Positions 24,916 to 33,774 of a DNA stretch of 64,000 nt are shown here, in pieces (the stretch's first letter is position 1; every line of letters begins with the position of its first letter). Source of the stretch: Proteus terrae subsp. cibarius (GTDB lineage: Bacteria; Pseudomonadota; Gammaproteobacteria; Enterobacterales; Enterobacteriaceae); the NCBI RefSeq assembly GCF_011045835.1, contig NZ_CP047349.1:868001-932000 (forward strand), given 5' to 3'. The translations under genes and the position numbers were made by a program. The notes under the pieces were generated by a model. That model worked only from the letters and a program-made list of their open reading frames with translations. It made no database searches and was not told the origin of the DNA.

Positions 24916-24948
24916 AAACCAGAATAAGTTCCTTCTGGTTTTTTTTAT
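24916..24948 (+). terminator. terminator after the AhpD-like gene
   Basis: AAACCAGAA (24916-24924) pairs with TTCTGGTTT (24933-24941) followed by TTTTTT. The following stretch to 25272 is AT-rich with no gene seen. Confidence 0.9.
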
Positions 24949-25272
24949 TTATATACTTTGTTTACCTTCTGTTTATATTTAACAGTTATCCTCTATGTTT
25001 TGTTTTAATACTATCTAGATAATCTTTTAATAAAAAGACGTTCATTATTTAATAAAAAATTAATCTTTTATTATTTTGATTTCTAACGAGATGGTTTATC
25101 GTATTGATTTTTATTGGTAAAATTTCCATTAAACGTTATTTGGGTTGGTTGGGAATAAATAAAAACAATAATTAATTATAATTTAATAAATAATATTGAA
25201 TCTTTTATAGGATAGCTATTCTAAGTGAATAGTTTGTATAACGTGATATTGTTTTATTTTAACGGGGAATAT

Positions 25273-26919
25273 ATGCGTGTTGACTTTGTAGAAAAATATA
25301 AATGGTTTCTACTTTTTATTTTTGTATTTCTAACTTATTTAATTCCTCTCGAAACGCGACTACTCTGGCAACCAGATGAGATCCGCTATGCTGAAATTAG
25401 CCGAGAAATGCTGGTATCAGGTAATTGGTCAGTACCTTACATGCTGGATATTCGCTATTTTGAAAAGCCAGTATTGGGGTATTGGCTAAACAGTATTGCA
25501 CAATGGTTATTTGGCGGAGGTAATTTTTCTGTTCGCATTGTTGTTGTAACTTCAACCTTATTAACCGGCTTATTTGTTTATCGTGCCACTATGCTAGTTT
25601 GGCATAACCGTACTTTGGCGTTTAATGCACTAGTGGTCTTTTTATCCTCGTTTCTTGTGTTAGCAATTGGTACCTACAATATTCTTGATCCTATCGTGAC
25701 AATGTTTGTCACTATTGCGATGTATTACTTTTTAAGTGGATTATCTGCACAAAATAGAAAGTCAAAAATCAATGCTTATATTTTAGTCGGTATTTTCTGT
25801 GGATTAGGTTTTTTAACTAAAGGTTTTATTGCTGTTGTATTACCTGCGTTAGTTTTTGTTGTAACCGCAATTAGCTCATCTCGTTTTAAAGAAGTCCTTT
25901 GTTATGCGCCAATAGCGCTTATCTCAATGCTTGTTATTGCAGGCCCTTGGGTGATTTCTGTTGCACTTCAAGCCCCTGATTATTGGCACTACTTCTTTTG
26001 GATTGAACACGTTCAACGTTTTGTTGAAAAGGATTCAGCAAGATCGCAACCTATGTGGTTTTATTTACCTATTATTGTTTTGGGTATTTTGCCGTGGTTA
26101 GGGTTCTTATTTGGCGCTCTTAAATCTGCTATTTTTTTGAAAAAGGGAACGCTTTATTTTTCGTTTTGGTTATTCCTGTTTTTTGCATTCTTTTCTGCCT
26201 CCAGCGGTAAGTTATTAACCTATATGTTACCTTGTTTTGTGCCACTCTCTATATTGATTGCACATTATATGGAAGAGCTAAAAGATAAACAAAATGAAAA
26301 AATTCATAATATCAATGCGATCATAAATACTATTTTTGGGCTTATAGGCGTTTCTATTATTGCTTATTCGCTGTTCTCTACACGATTTACGTTATATGAA
26401 ACACATGAGCAATATAAAGCGCTGCTGGGTATTGTGGGCTTTTTATTTTGGAGTGTGATGGGAATTGCTTCACTCTTTAAACCCACACGTTTACTGACTT
26501 TATTCTGCTCGATAGGATTAAGTCTAGTAATTGGGTATGCCATTCCTCATAAAGTTGAAAGCAAAAGCACCCCTGAAAAAGCAATTAATCACTATTACAG
26601 TGAGCTAGCAGATAAGCCTTATATTTTAACTGATGAAGTGGGGATTGGAACGTCCTTAGCATGGAGTTTAAAACGCACTGATATTCGTTTAACAGAGACG
26701 AAAGGAGAGCTTGCCTATGGTCTGGCATATCCTGATGTGCAAAATAAATATTATGATCTTAAGCAGTTAGTTAACTTAATTGAAGAGAATAACTATCAAG
26801 GGCTTGCGATTGTTTTAGTCCGACCAGAGCGAAAAGAAATATTATCTGTTATAAGTCAGTTAAAGGTAAAACCTATTGTAGAAAAACAGGGTGATTTAAC
26901 ATTCGTTTTCTTTAATTAA
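25273..26919 (+). CDS. arnT: ArnT, lipid A 4-amino-4-deoxy-L-arabinose transferase
   Basis: The 548-residue GT83 membrane glycosyltransferase is the E. coli ArnT size. The first periplasmic loop has LLWQPDEIRYAEISREML with the essential acidic pair, then RYFEKPVLGYWLNSIAQWLFG and FLTKGFIAVVLPAL. Many membrane helices follow, and the C-terminal periplasmic domain includes YILTDEVGIGTSLAWSLKR. It transfers L-Ara4N from undecaprenyl phosphate to lipid A, a basis of polymyxin resistance. ATG 25273 behind GGGGAAT is chosen over 25225. It stands alone here, without the other arn genes. Confidence 0.93.
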   Translation: MRVDFVEKYKWFLLFIFVFLTYLIPLETRLLWQPDEIRYAEISREMLVSGNWSVPYMLDIRYFEKPVLGYWLNSIAQWLFGGGNFSVRIVVVTSTLLTGLFVYRATMLVWHNRTLAFNALVVFLSSFLVLAIGTYNILDPIVTMFVTIAMYYFLSGLSAQNRKSKINAYILVGIFCGLGFLTKGFIAVVLPALVFVVTAISSSRFKEVLCYAPIALISMLVIAGPWVISVALQAPDYWHYFFWIEHVQRFVEKDSARSQPMWFYLPIIVLGILPWLGFLFGALKSAIFLKKGTLYFSFWLFLFFAFFSASSGKLLTYMLPCFVPLSILIAHYMEELKDKQNEKIHNINAIINTIFGLIGVSIIAYSLFSTRFTLYETHEQYKALLGIVGFLFWSVMGIASLFKPTRLLTLFCSIGLSLVIGYAIPHKVESKSTPEKAINHYYSELADKPYILTDEVGIGTSLAWSLKRTDIRLTETKGELAYGLAYPDVQNKYYDLKQLVNLIEENNYQGLAIVLVRPERKEILSVISQLKVKPIVEKQGDLTFVFFN

Positions 26920-27135
26920 TTGATTTGACACTCTATTTCTATTTTTCAAAAGACGGTTATAAAAGAGAAAATAAATTTAGTTTCAGCTTTAAAATGACAT
27001 CAATTTGATTTTTTGTGTTGTTTTTATGTGATCAAAGCCAAAAAATGGATTTTGTTGAGAAATATATTTTGCTCTTTTTAGTTTTAATGGTAGGTTTAAA
27101 ATGTGTCCATTAAATCGGAGTTAGCTAAGCACTAT
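26920..27135. other. AT-rich intergenic region after arnT
   Basis: No gene seen. It probably contains the promoter for the small-ORF transcript at 27136-27296; no clear -35/-10 could be fixed by eye. Confidence 0.3.
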
Positions 27136-27210
27136 ATGACAAGTCACTTTACTTTATCAGAACCCCCGCCCAAACAAAATGTACTTATGAATGGGGGTAA
27201 TTTATGCTGA
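27136..27210 (+). CDS. possible 24-residue upstream ORF overlapping the small membrane-protein ORF
   Basis: ATG 27136 opens a 24-codon frame (MTSHFTLSEPPPKQNVLMNG...) ending at the TGA 27208-27210, seven bases inside the next ORF. It reads through both arms of a stem, CCCCC (27163-27167) with GGGGG (27193-27197). Translation of this frame would melt the stem and expose the downstream ribosome site. A leader/coupling role is inferred; no homologue is recognised. Confidence 0.4.
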   Translation: MTSHFTLSEPPPKQNVLMNGGNLC

Positions 27211-27296
27211 TTTTCCTAGCTGAATGTTTTATCGGTCTAGCATCAATTGCTCTTACTCACCGTGTATTAACGTTGTACGGTACTAAAAAGAAGTGA
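27204..27296 (+). CDS. possible 30-residue hydrophobic small protein
   Basis: ATG 27204 lies six bases after GGGGGT and encodes MLIFLAECFIGLASIALTHR followed by VLTLYGTKKK. This is one short hydrophobic segment with a basic tail, like small membrane proteins and type I toxins. The ribosome site GGGGG is paired with CCCCC at 27163-27167, so initiation should depend on the overlapping upstream ORF. A terminator lies at 27342. I do not recognise the protein, and no antisense RNA was identified, so a toxin role is only a hypothesis. Confidence 0.45.
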   Translation: MLIFLAECFIGLASIALTHRVLTLYGTKKK

Positions 27297-27341
27297 TGAT
27301 ACCCGCTAGCTAAAATAAGTAATCAACAGTTGCTTATAATT

Positions 27342-27375
27342 AAAAGTCCTATATCTATCGCGATCTAGGACTTTT
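27342..27375. terminator. bidirectional terminator between small ORF and zapD
   Basis: AAAAGTCCTA (27342-27351) pairs with TAGGACTTTT (27366-27375). A/T runs on both sides allow use by the small-ORF transcript on plus and by zapD on minus. Confidence 0.8.
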
Positions 27376-27415
27376 ATAATTATATTAATATCTCTTATTA
27401 AAAAATTTAATAATT

Positions 27416-28765
27416 CTATTGAAAATAACCTTCAATCAATTTTATTTTTTCAGTATCCAATGTATTAGTATATTGATGTAATAATGTCCAAGCCTGAATA
27501 TAATCATATTTAGCTTTAATTAAATCCTGTTGAGCGCGATATAATAATTCTTCAGCATTAAGAACATCGACCATTGTTCTTTGCCCACCAATATAACTTT
27601 TCTGAGTTGCATCTAGTTGCAATTTAGCAGAAGAAACTGATTGCTCATAGGCATCCAATTTAATATTACTCGTTGTGCATATTTGGTATTGATGACGTAA
27701 TTCTTGTTTAATTTGCTGGATAATGGCATCTCTTTCAAAAGCACTCATTTGATATAGTGCAGTAGATTGACGCATTGAAGCTGTTGTTTTTCCACCATTA
27801 AATAAAGGTAAACTGACATAAAAACCAACGTTCGCTGATTGATATTTCTGATTTACGGTATTATTACTATCGGAATCGCTATTAGAATAAGAAGCATAGA
27901 GTTGCACTGTTGGGAAAAATTCACCTCTATTTTTTTCTACTTCTTGTTTTGCTATTGCCATTTCATAACGAGCTGTTTGAATATTGAGGTTGCTTTGCAT
28001 AGCCTCTTTTTCCCATGACTCGTAATTATTAGGTGTGATAGGTTGTAATGTAAAACTATTATTACTTAATTTTGCTATATGCTCTGCATAAGGAAGTGAT
28101 GTACCAATCATTGAACTTAGTTTATTTTTAGCATTATCTAACTCAAGCTGGATATCTGTATATTGAGATTGAGTTAAATATAATCGTGTTTGGATCTCTG
28201 AAATATCTGTTTTTGTTCCTTCACCTAATTCGAATAAACGCTGACTTGATATTAGCTGTTTTTTATAAATCTCTTGCTGTGAAAGATTTAATAATAATTT
28301 ATCCTGCGCATAAGCTAATTCTATATAATTATCTACTAACCTTATCACAAGCTCAGAAAATTTAACTTGATAACGACTGTCAGATAATAATGTTTTAATT
28401 ACTGATGATTTGTAATCGCTAAATGCCGTGTAATCAAAGAGAGGTTGGCTAATAATGGCACTGACAGAATGACTTTGATAATTCTGATATTCGGTTCGTT
28501 CCATTTCACCTTGATTCGTGTTAATAGGATAAACTTTTCGTTGCCAATTTCGTGGGTTGTTTTGATAGTTTACATGTACACTTGGAAGTAATTGAGATAA
28601 TCCAATGTTTTCATACTCTTTCCCCGCAACCTGTTCTTTAATCGCAGCATTAAACGTAGGATCATTTTTTATTGCTAAGAAATAGAGATCAGATAAACTG
28701 ATGGCAAAAGCGTGAAAACTTAGCATCCATATAAATAAAATGGCAGAGAGTTTTTTTATTTGCAT
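27416..28765 (-). CDS. zapD: ZapD, TolC-type outer-membrane channel of the protease exporter
   Basis: The 449-residue protein has a signal peptide (MQIKKLSAILFIWMLSFHAF-A) and the outer-membrane efflux protein repeat structure: helices with LYFLAIKNDPTFNAAIKEQ and FELGEGTKTDISEIQTRLY in the first half, and SLPLFNGGKTTASMRQ and YIGGQRTMVDVLNAEELLYR in the second. It forms the outer-membrane duct of the type I system with ZapB and ZapC. It starts two bases after zapC. Confidence 0.92.
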   Translation of the reverse strand: MQIKKLSAILFIWMLSFHAFAISLSDLYFLAIKNDPTFNAAIKEQVAGKEYENIGLSQLLPSVHVNYQNNPRNWQRKVYPINTNQGEMERTEYQNYQSHSVSAIISQPLFDYTAFSDYKSSVIKTLLSDSRYQVKFSELVIRLVDNYIELAYAQDKLLLNLSQQEIYKKQLISSQRLFELGEGTKTDISEIQTRLYLTQSQYTDIQLELDNAKNKLSSMIGTSLPYAEHIAKLSNNSFTLQPITPNNYESWEKEAMQSNLNIQTARYEMAIAKQEVEKNRGEFFPTVQLYASYSNSDSDSNNTVNQKYQSANVGFYVSLPLFNGGKTTASMRQSTALYQMSAFERDAIIQQIKQELRHQYQICTTSNIKLDAYEQSVSSAKLQLDATQKSYIGGQRTMVDVLNAEELLYRAQQDLIKAKYDYIQAWTLLHQYTNTLDTEKIKLIEGYFQ

Positions 28766-28767
28766 TA

Positions 28768-30093
28768 TTATTCTTCCGTCAATGAAGTATGGAGCCTATC
28801 TAAAACAGGTTTGAATAAATAATTTAGTAATGAGCGGTCACCCGTATTAATAAACACATCAACTGGCATTCCTGCCTTTAATTTATTTTTCTTGTCTTCA
28901 AGAAGCGTATAATCTTTAACATTAATAAATACTTGGTAATAAGGTTCTGTCGTTCTTTCATCGAGAAGTCTATCCGCTGAAATTAACGTCACCTCTCCGG
29001 GGATTTTAGGTGTTGTATTTTGATTGAATGCACTAAACATTAAATCAACAGGAAGACCAAGGGTAACTTTATCAATAAGATGAGGGGCTAAACGAGCCTC
29101 AATAATTAATTGGTGATCTAGAGGAACAACTTCCATTAATGTTTGACCGGTTCTTACAACCCCACCTTGGGTAAAAACAGATAAATCCATTACTATTCCT
29201 GAAATTGGGGCAGTAATTTGCATTTTTTTCAGTTTATCTATTTCAATGATAAGTTGTTTTTCTGTTTCACTTATTTGTAATTGAACTTGATTAAGTTCAG
29301 TACGTGCTGATTGGTAAAAATTGGCATTGCGTTGCAATATTTTTTGCTCATATTCCAACTTCTGTTTTTCTAATGTACTTATTTGCCCAAATGTATCATT
29401 GAGATGGTTATTATTTTCAGCGAGTTCACGCTCAATTTCTTGATAACGATGACGAGGAATATAGCCCTCATTAGCAAGTGTGTATAAATCTTTGATTTGA
29501 TTTTGTAAGCTATTAATTTGATGCTGCTTATTTTGTGTAGATCTTTTTAAATGAATTAAACGATTAGAAACTCCATCAATAATAGCCTTATAGCCATTTA
29601 TTTCACTATGCAATTCAATATACTTTTCATTAAGTAATTTGTTTTGAAGTAGTACTAAATTATTTAAATTTTCTGAAGGAGAGTAATATTCTTCATTAAG
29701 ATCTAAGGTGAATTCTGTTTTTTCATTCAATTGAGCATATAAACGCTGTTGAGTAATAAGTAAATTATCATATTGTTCTGATAAGGATTTTACTAAGGCT
29801 TTTGATTGAATAGGACTTAATTGAATAAGTGTTTGGCCTTCGGTTACTCTATCTCCATTCTTTACTAGAATATCAGTAATAATGCCTTCTACAGATGCTT
29901 GAACACTTTTTTTATTACCTGAAATTGAAACATTTCCTTTAGCAGATACGCCTTTATCTAAAGGAGCAAAAGCTGCCCAAAAAATAAAAATAGCAAGACC
30001 TAAAAGAATAACTGACCATCCTATTATTAAGAATTTCCTAGGATCATCTGAAATTCCATGAACAATATCGATTTCATTTTTTTTTGTGATCAT
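28768..30093 (-). CDS. zapC: ZapC, membrane fusion protein (HlyD/PrtE family)
   Basis: The 441-residue adaptor has one N-terminal membrane segment (FLIIGWSVILLGLAIFIFWA), a biotinyl-lipoyl-like lobe (VQASVEGIITDILVKNGDRV), a long coiled-coil stretch (about residues 110-280) and a second lobe (ITAPISGIVMDLSVFTQGGV). It ends with a beta-barrel domain. It bridges the ZapB ABC transporter and ZapD. It starts 16 bases after zapB; the order matches prtDEF-type exporters. Confidence 0.93.
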   Translation of the reverse strand: MITKKNEIDIVHGISDDPRKFLIIGWSVILLGLAIFIFWAAFAPLDKGVSAKGNVSISGNKKSVQASVEGIITDILVKNGDRVTEGQTLIQLSPIQSKALVKSLSEQYDNLLITQQRLYAQLNEKTEFTLDLNEEYYSPSENLNNLVLLQNKLLNEKYIELHSEINGYKAIIDGVSNRLIHLKRSTQNKQHQINSLQNQIKDLYTLANEGYIPRHRYQEIERELAENNNHLNDTFGQISTLEKQKLEYEQKILQRNANFYQSARTELNQVQLQISETEKQLIIEIDKLKKMQITAPISGIVMDLSVFTQGGVVRTGQTLMEVVPLDHQLIIEARLAPHLIDKVTLGLPVDLMFSAFNQNTTPKIPGEVTLISADRLLDERTTEPYYQVFINVKDYTLLEDKKNKLKAGMPVDVFINTGDRSLLNYLFKPVLDRLHTSLTEE

Positions 30094-30109
30094 AATAATC
30101 TTCTTAATA

Positions 30110-31849
30110 TTAAATATTACTTTGAGTAATAGGTGTGGTTGCTGGCGTTGGCGTACTCTTTATTGCTGATGAGTTATTTAACTCAGCAATAACTGCAGTT
30201 GTAGAGCCAAATAATTTAGTGTGACCATCGAAAAGAACTAAGAGTTTATTGGTCACTGAGAGTAATTGTTTTTGATGCGTAATTAATATAACGGTTTTCT
30301 TATTTTTTTTAAGCGTTTGAATTGCTTGTATTAAAGCTTTAATACCCAAATCATCTAAATTAGAATTCGGCTCATCTAAAACAACTAAAGCAGGATTTCC
30401 ATACAATGCGCGAGCTAACGCTATACGTTGTCGTTGTCCTCCTGATAACCCTTCCCCATGAGCACCAATAACGGTTTCATACCCATCAGGAAAACGTAAA
30501 ATCATCTCATGAACATTTGCCATCATTGCAGCTTGAGTGACCTTTTGAGGATCTATCTCAGAAAAACGTGCAATATTTTCAGCAATTGTACCGGGGAAAA
30601 GGGCGATTTCTTGTGGAAGGTATCCAATATATTGACCAACTTCACTTTTATTCCATTGATATATATCTGCATTATCAAGGCGTATGGCACCGGTTTTAAC
30701 TTCCCATATGCCAACAATAAATTTAGCTAAAGAGGATTTCCCTGAAGCACTAGGGCCAATAATACCAAGTACATCACCCGGGCTTAGTGAAAAATGAATA
30801 TTATTTAATAGAGTACGTTCCGTTTGAGGATATTGAGCTTGATTAATATTGACTGTTAATTCACCTTTAGGAGCAGGTAGCGCCATTTTTTTATTTTCTT
30901 CAGGATACGCATTTAGTAATGTGGTTAATCTTTTATAAGCTTCTTTACTACTATCCCAGTTTTTCCATACACCAATAACTTGTTCAATTGGAGCTAAAGC
31001 ACGACCTAATAGTATTGATCCTGCGATCATCATTCCTGGGCTAATCGAATTATCTATTGCTAGCCATCCGCCTAATCCTAACATTAAAGACTGCAGTGCC
31101 ATTCGGGTGACCTTTGTTATTGCATTGACACTGGCTGCATTATCACTTGCATGAGTTTGTGCTTGTAGATATTTAAAATGAGCAATTTGCCATTGGTTTC
31201 GTAAATAACCTAACATTCCCATTGCTTCAATAGGTTGTGGATGTTCAAAATGATGGCCTTGTATTACTTGTGCTTGATTAGCAAACTCATTGGCCTTTTT
31301 TAATGATGATCGAGATAAATATTCATTAAGAATTGCCAATGAAAATAAAATGAGTGCACCACATAATGCAAATAATCCTAACCATGGATTAAATAATGCG
31401 ATAACAAGAAGATAAATAGGGAACCAAGGTAAATCAAAAAAAGCAAAAATAGCATGACTTGTAATAAATTGCCTAATAGTCACTAAATCATTAAATGCTA
31501 AAGAGGAATTAATACCGGGAGTTTTGTTCAATTTTGCTTGATATGCTGCGGTGTAAATTCTTGAATTTAAAGATAAATCAAGTTTATTACTCATTCTAAT
31601 GACAATAATGCTTCTTAAATACTCTAATCCTCCCATAAAAATAAATAATGCTAACATAATGAGTGTTAGCATTAATAAAGTCATTTCATTACCTGAAGGT
31701 AAGACTCGATCATAAACTTGCAACATATAAATGGAAGGAACTAACATTAAAATATTTATTAAGGCTGTAAATATTCCAATGGAAAGAAATACTTTCTTTC
31801 GCTCTTTTATAATGTTTTTTATTTCATTATTGTATTTGTTTGCTGGCAT
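30110..31849 (-). CDS. zapB: ZapB, type I secretion ABC transporter (PrtD family)
   Basis: The 579-residue protein fuses a membrane domain (several helices within residues 20-300) and an ATPase domain. The Walker A is GIIGPSASGKSSLAKF, the signature GEGLSGGQRQRIALARAL, the Walker B ALVVLDEPNSNLD, and the H-loop histidine lies in VILITHQ. PrtD-type exporters lack the N-terminal C39-like domain, as here. It drives export of the RTX proteases through ZapC-ZapD. A separate promoter in 31850-31977 is likely, because a terminator follows zapA. Confidence 0.94.
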   Translation of the reverse strand: MPANKYNNEIKNIIKERKKVFLSIGIFTALINILMLVPSIYMLQVYDRVLPSGNEMTLLMLTLIMLALFIFMGGLEYLRSIIVIRMSNKLDLSLNSRIYTAAYQAKLNKTPGINSSLAFNDLVTIRQFITSHAIFAFFDLPWFPIYLLVIALFNPWLGLFALCGALILFSLAILNEYLSRSSLKKANEFANQAQVIQGHHFEHPQPIEAMGMLGYLRNQWQIAHFKYLQAQTHASDNAASVNAITKVTRMALQSLMLGLGGWLAIDNSISPGMMIAGSILLGRALAPIEQVIGVWKNWDSSKEAYKRLTTLLNAYPEENKKMALPAPKGELTVNINQAQYPQTERTLLNNIHFSLSPGDVLGIIGPSASGKSSLAKFIVGIWEVKTGAIRLDNADIYQWNKSEVGQYIGYLPQEIALFPGTIAENIARFSEIDPQKVTQAAMMANVHEMILRFPDGYETVIGAHGEGLSGGQRQRIALARALYGNPALVVLDEPNSNLDDLGIKALIQAIQTLKKNKKTVILITHQKQLLSVTNKLLVLFDGHTKLFGSTTAVIAELNNSSAIKSTPTPATTPITQSNI

Positions 31850-31904
31850 AATGTTATTCCTGATTTTATTCCTATCTGTCTATTGCTATTTACTGCATTT
31901 TTTC

Positions 31905-31972
31905 TATCAATACGGAGTAATAAATCTATCTTTTTTTTAATAAAAGAATATAAAAATAGCTCCGTATTGATA
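31905..31972. repeat. 13-bp inverted repeat between zapA and zapB
   Basis: TATCAATACGGAG (31905-31917) and CTCCGTATTGATA (31960-31972) are perfect inverted copies with 42 AT-rich bases between. The pair sits directly behind the zapA terminator and ahead of zapB. It could be a paired operator or an RNA stem in the zapB leader. Confidence 0.65.
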
Positions 31973-32003
31973 AAAAAAGTAGGAGAAATGTATCTCTCCT
32001 ACT
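31970..32003 (-). terminator. terminator downstream of zapA
   Basis: AGTAGGAGA (31978-31986) pairs with TCTCCTACT (31995-32003). On the minus strand the stem is followed by a run of seven Ts (31971-31977). It lies ten bases beyond the zapA stop and would separate high zapA expression from zapBCD. Confidence 0.9.
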
Positions 32004-32013
32004 CAATGCCAAA

Positions 32014-33441
32014 TTAAACAATAAAGTCAGTTTCGTAATTAACAAATCCTACAATGTCAATTTTGAAATCAGGGTTATATCCATAACCATAAGCATTAAT
32101 AGCAAGTTCACTTGAGTTTGTTGCTTGATCATATTTAATGGTTGCTTCACCTGAGCGACCTGTAAAATTATCAACAAAGTTAAGGAATTTTTGGCTAAAG
32201 GTATTTTCGATTAATTCTGATAAATCAATCTTATCAATGCCTGATTTGAAGTCCATTATCTTGTCAGCAGCAGAGACTAAAGAGTCAGAGATCTCTTTAT
32301 AAACAAAGGTATTGCTACCTGTACCACCCCATAATGTATCTTGACCACCGCCACCATATAGTATGTCGTTACCGCCACCACCGATGAGAATATTATCAGC
32401 ATCATTTCCATAGATAATATCATTACCTGATCCACCGATTGCATTTTCTATTGTAACGCCTTGTGCAATAGAAACGTTTTTCTGTAGTCCGCCAACATCA
32501 GAGAAATGCCCCTCACGTAAATCAATAACTTGATCTTGATAATATCCTGAGAAGTCAAAAGTATCGTTACCACCGCTATCCCAAACGGAGAATATTAATT
32601 TATCGTTACTGCTTGTTGCTGTGTAATAATCAATACCTGTGTTTGAATTGAAACCATAAACATCATCACCTGTTCTGGTTGTTGTATTTGCACCATAGAG
32701 GTATTGCATTGCTGAAATATCATGAAGTAATGGTGCGCCTGCATAAGCACCTTGGAAGTGTGCGCCTGTTTCATATTCATCCCAATAACTCATAACAGTA
32801 TATTGGCGACTGTCTTCAGCGTAGTCAGATTTTAAATAACCTGGTACATTTTCTCCTGCGTTATAATCTCCGGGATGCATTAAACCGAGCGCATGACCAA
32901 TTTCATGGATAATAGTTAAGCGACCATAATTACCTAATTCAGGTGTTGTATTACCTGCATAATAATAATCACTAAACCAAGCTTGGCCTGAAACATCACG
33001 CCCGTAATAATCATGGGTGTTTGGTAATGTTGCATAAGCTTGGAATTTACCATATGGATCAGTAATATTCCCAAAGGTAATATCTGATTTTACATTTGGT
33101 CCTACTTCTGTAAATTTAATATTTGCGATATCAGACCATGCATCTAAAGATTGTCTTGCATGTTCTTTCTGTGTTGAATTAAATCCATAGGGATTTTTAT
33201 CACCAAAGTCATTAAACTTTTTACCAGCCCAAGTTGGGAATGAATATGTTACTTCTGCGGCCTGACCGATAACATATTTCCCATTCCATGTGGAATTTTC
33301 ACGTGCGATATGTTTTCCTGCGGTATCATAATCAAAAGAAGGTAGAGTTTTAGCTGAGAAATTATAAAAAATTCCACTCTTATCTAATAAATCAGAAACA
33401 TTAGATAGTCCTACTGCTTTTTTTAATAAAGAAGAACCCAT
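32014..33441 (-). CDS. zapA: ZapA-type serralysin (secreted zinc metalloprotease)
   Basis: This is a 475-residue M10B protease. The zinc site HEIGHALGLMH (His179, Glu180, His183, His189) and the Met-turn YTVMSYW (Met217, Tyr219) identify the metzincin domain. RTX calcium-binding repeats follow around residues 330-380 (GGSGNDIIYGNDADNILIGG, GGGGNDILYGG). The C terminus DFIV is the short acidic-hydrophobic end of type I secretion signals. There is no N-terminal Sec signal, as expected. ZapA of P. mirabilis degrades IgA, IgG and antimicrobial peptides and is induced in swarming. It has its own terminator and a 333-base upstream region. Confidence 0.94.
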   Translation of the reverse strand: MGSSLLKKAVGLSNVSDLLDKSGIFYNFSAKTLPSFDYDTAGKHIARENSTWNGKYVIGQAAEVTYSFPTWAGKKFNDFGDKNPYGFNSTQKEHARQSLDAWSDIANIKFTEVGPNVKSDITFGNITDPYGKFQAYATLPNTHDYYGRDVSGQAWFSDYYYAGNTTPELGNYGRLTIIHEIGHALGLMHPGDYNAGENVPGYLKSDYAEDSRQYTVMSYWDEYETGAHFQGAYAGAPLLHDISAMQYLYGANTTTRTGDDVYGFNSNTGIDYYTATSSNDKLIFSVWDSGGNDTFDFSGYYQDQVIDLREGHFSDVGGLQKNVSIAQGVTIENAIGGSGNDIIYGNDADNILIGGGGNDILYGGGGQDTLWGGTGSNTFVYKEISDSLVSAADKIMDFKSGIDKIDLSELIENTFSQKFLNFVDNFTGRSGEATIKYDQATNSSELAINAYGYGYNPDFKIDIVGFVNYETDFIV

Positions 33442-33774
33442 AATATCCTCCGGATATCAAGTTTAGGTTAAGTTTATTTTCATGTTGAAAATAGTTTAAT
33501 TATCTGGCGAGCGCCAGAGATAATAAAGATAGCTAATTATTGATATTAATCCAGAGGGGGAAAATATGTTTTTAAATAATTGTGAAGTGGGGTGTGTTTT
33601 AAGTCGGAATAATTTAATTAAGTAAATAAAATTATCGTCATCTTCCCTAGAGGTATTTTTTTTATTGTTATTGTTTTATTTTGTTATTTTATTTAGATGA
33701 ATATAACTTAAATCTTATACTTTATTAATCTAAGTTATATTTTTAGGTTGTTTTTAATTTTATTAAATTTATTT
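33442..33774. other. zapA upstream region
   Basis: No gene seen. It should contain the zapA promoter. A 9-bp inverted repeat TATAACTTA/TAAGTTATA (33702-33710, 33731-33739) lies toward the upstream protease gene and could be its 3' hairpin. A strong ribosome site (GGAGG on minus) precedes zapA. Confidence 0.4.
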
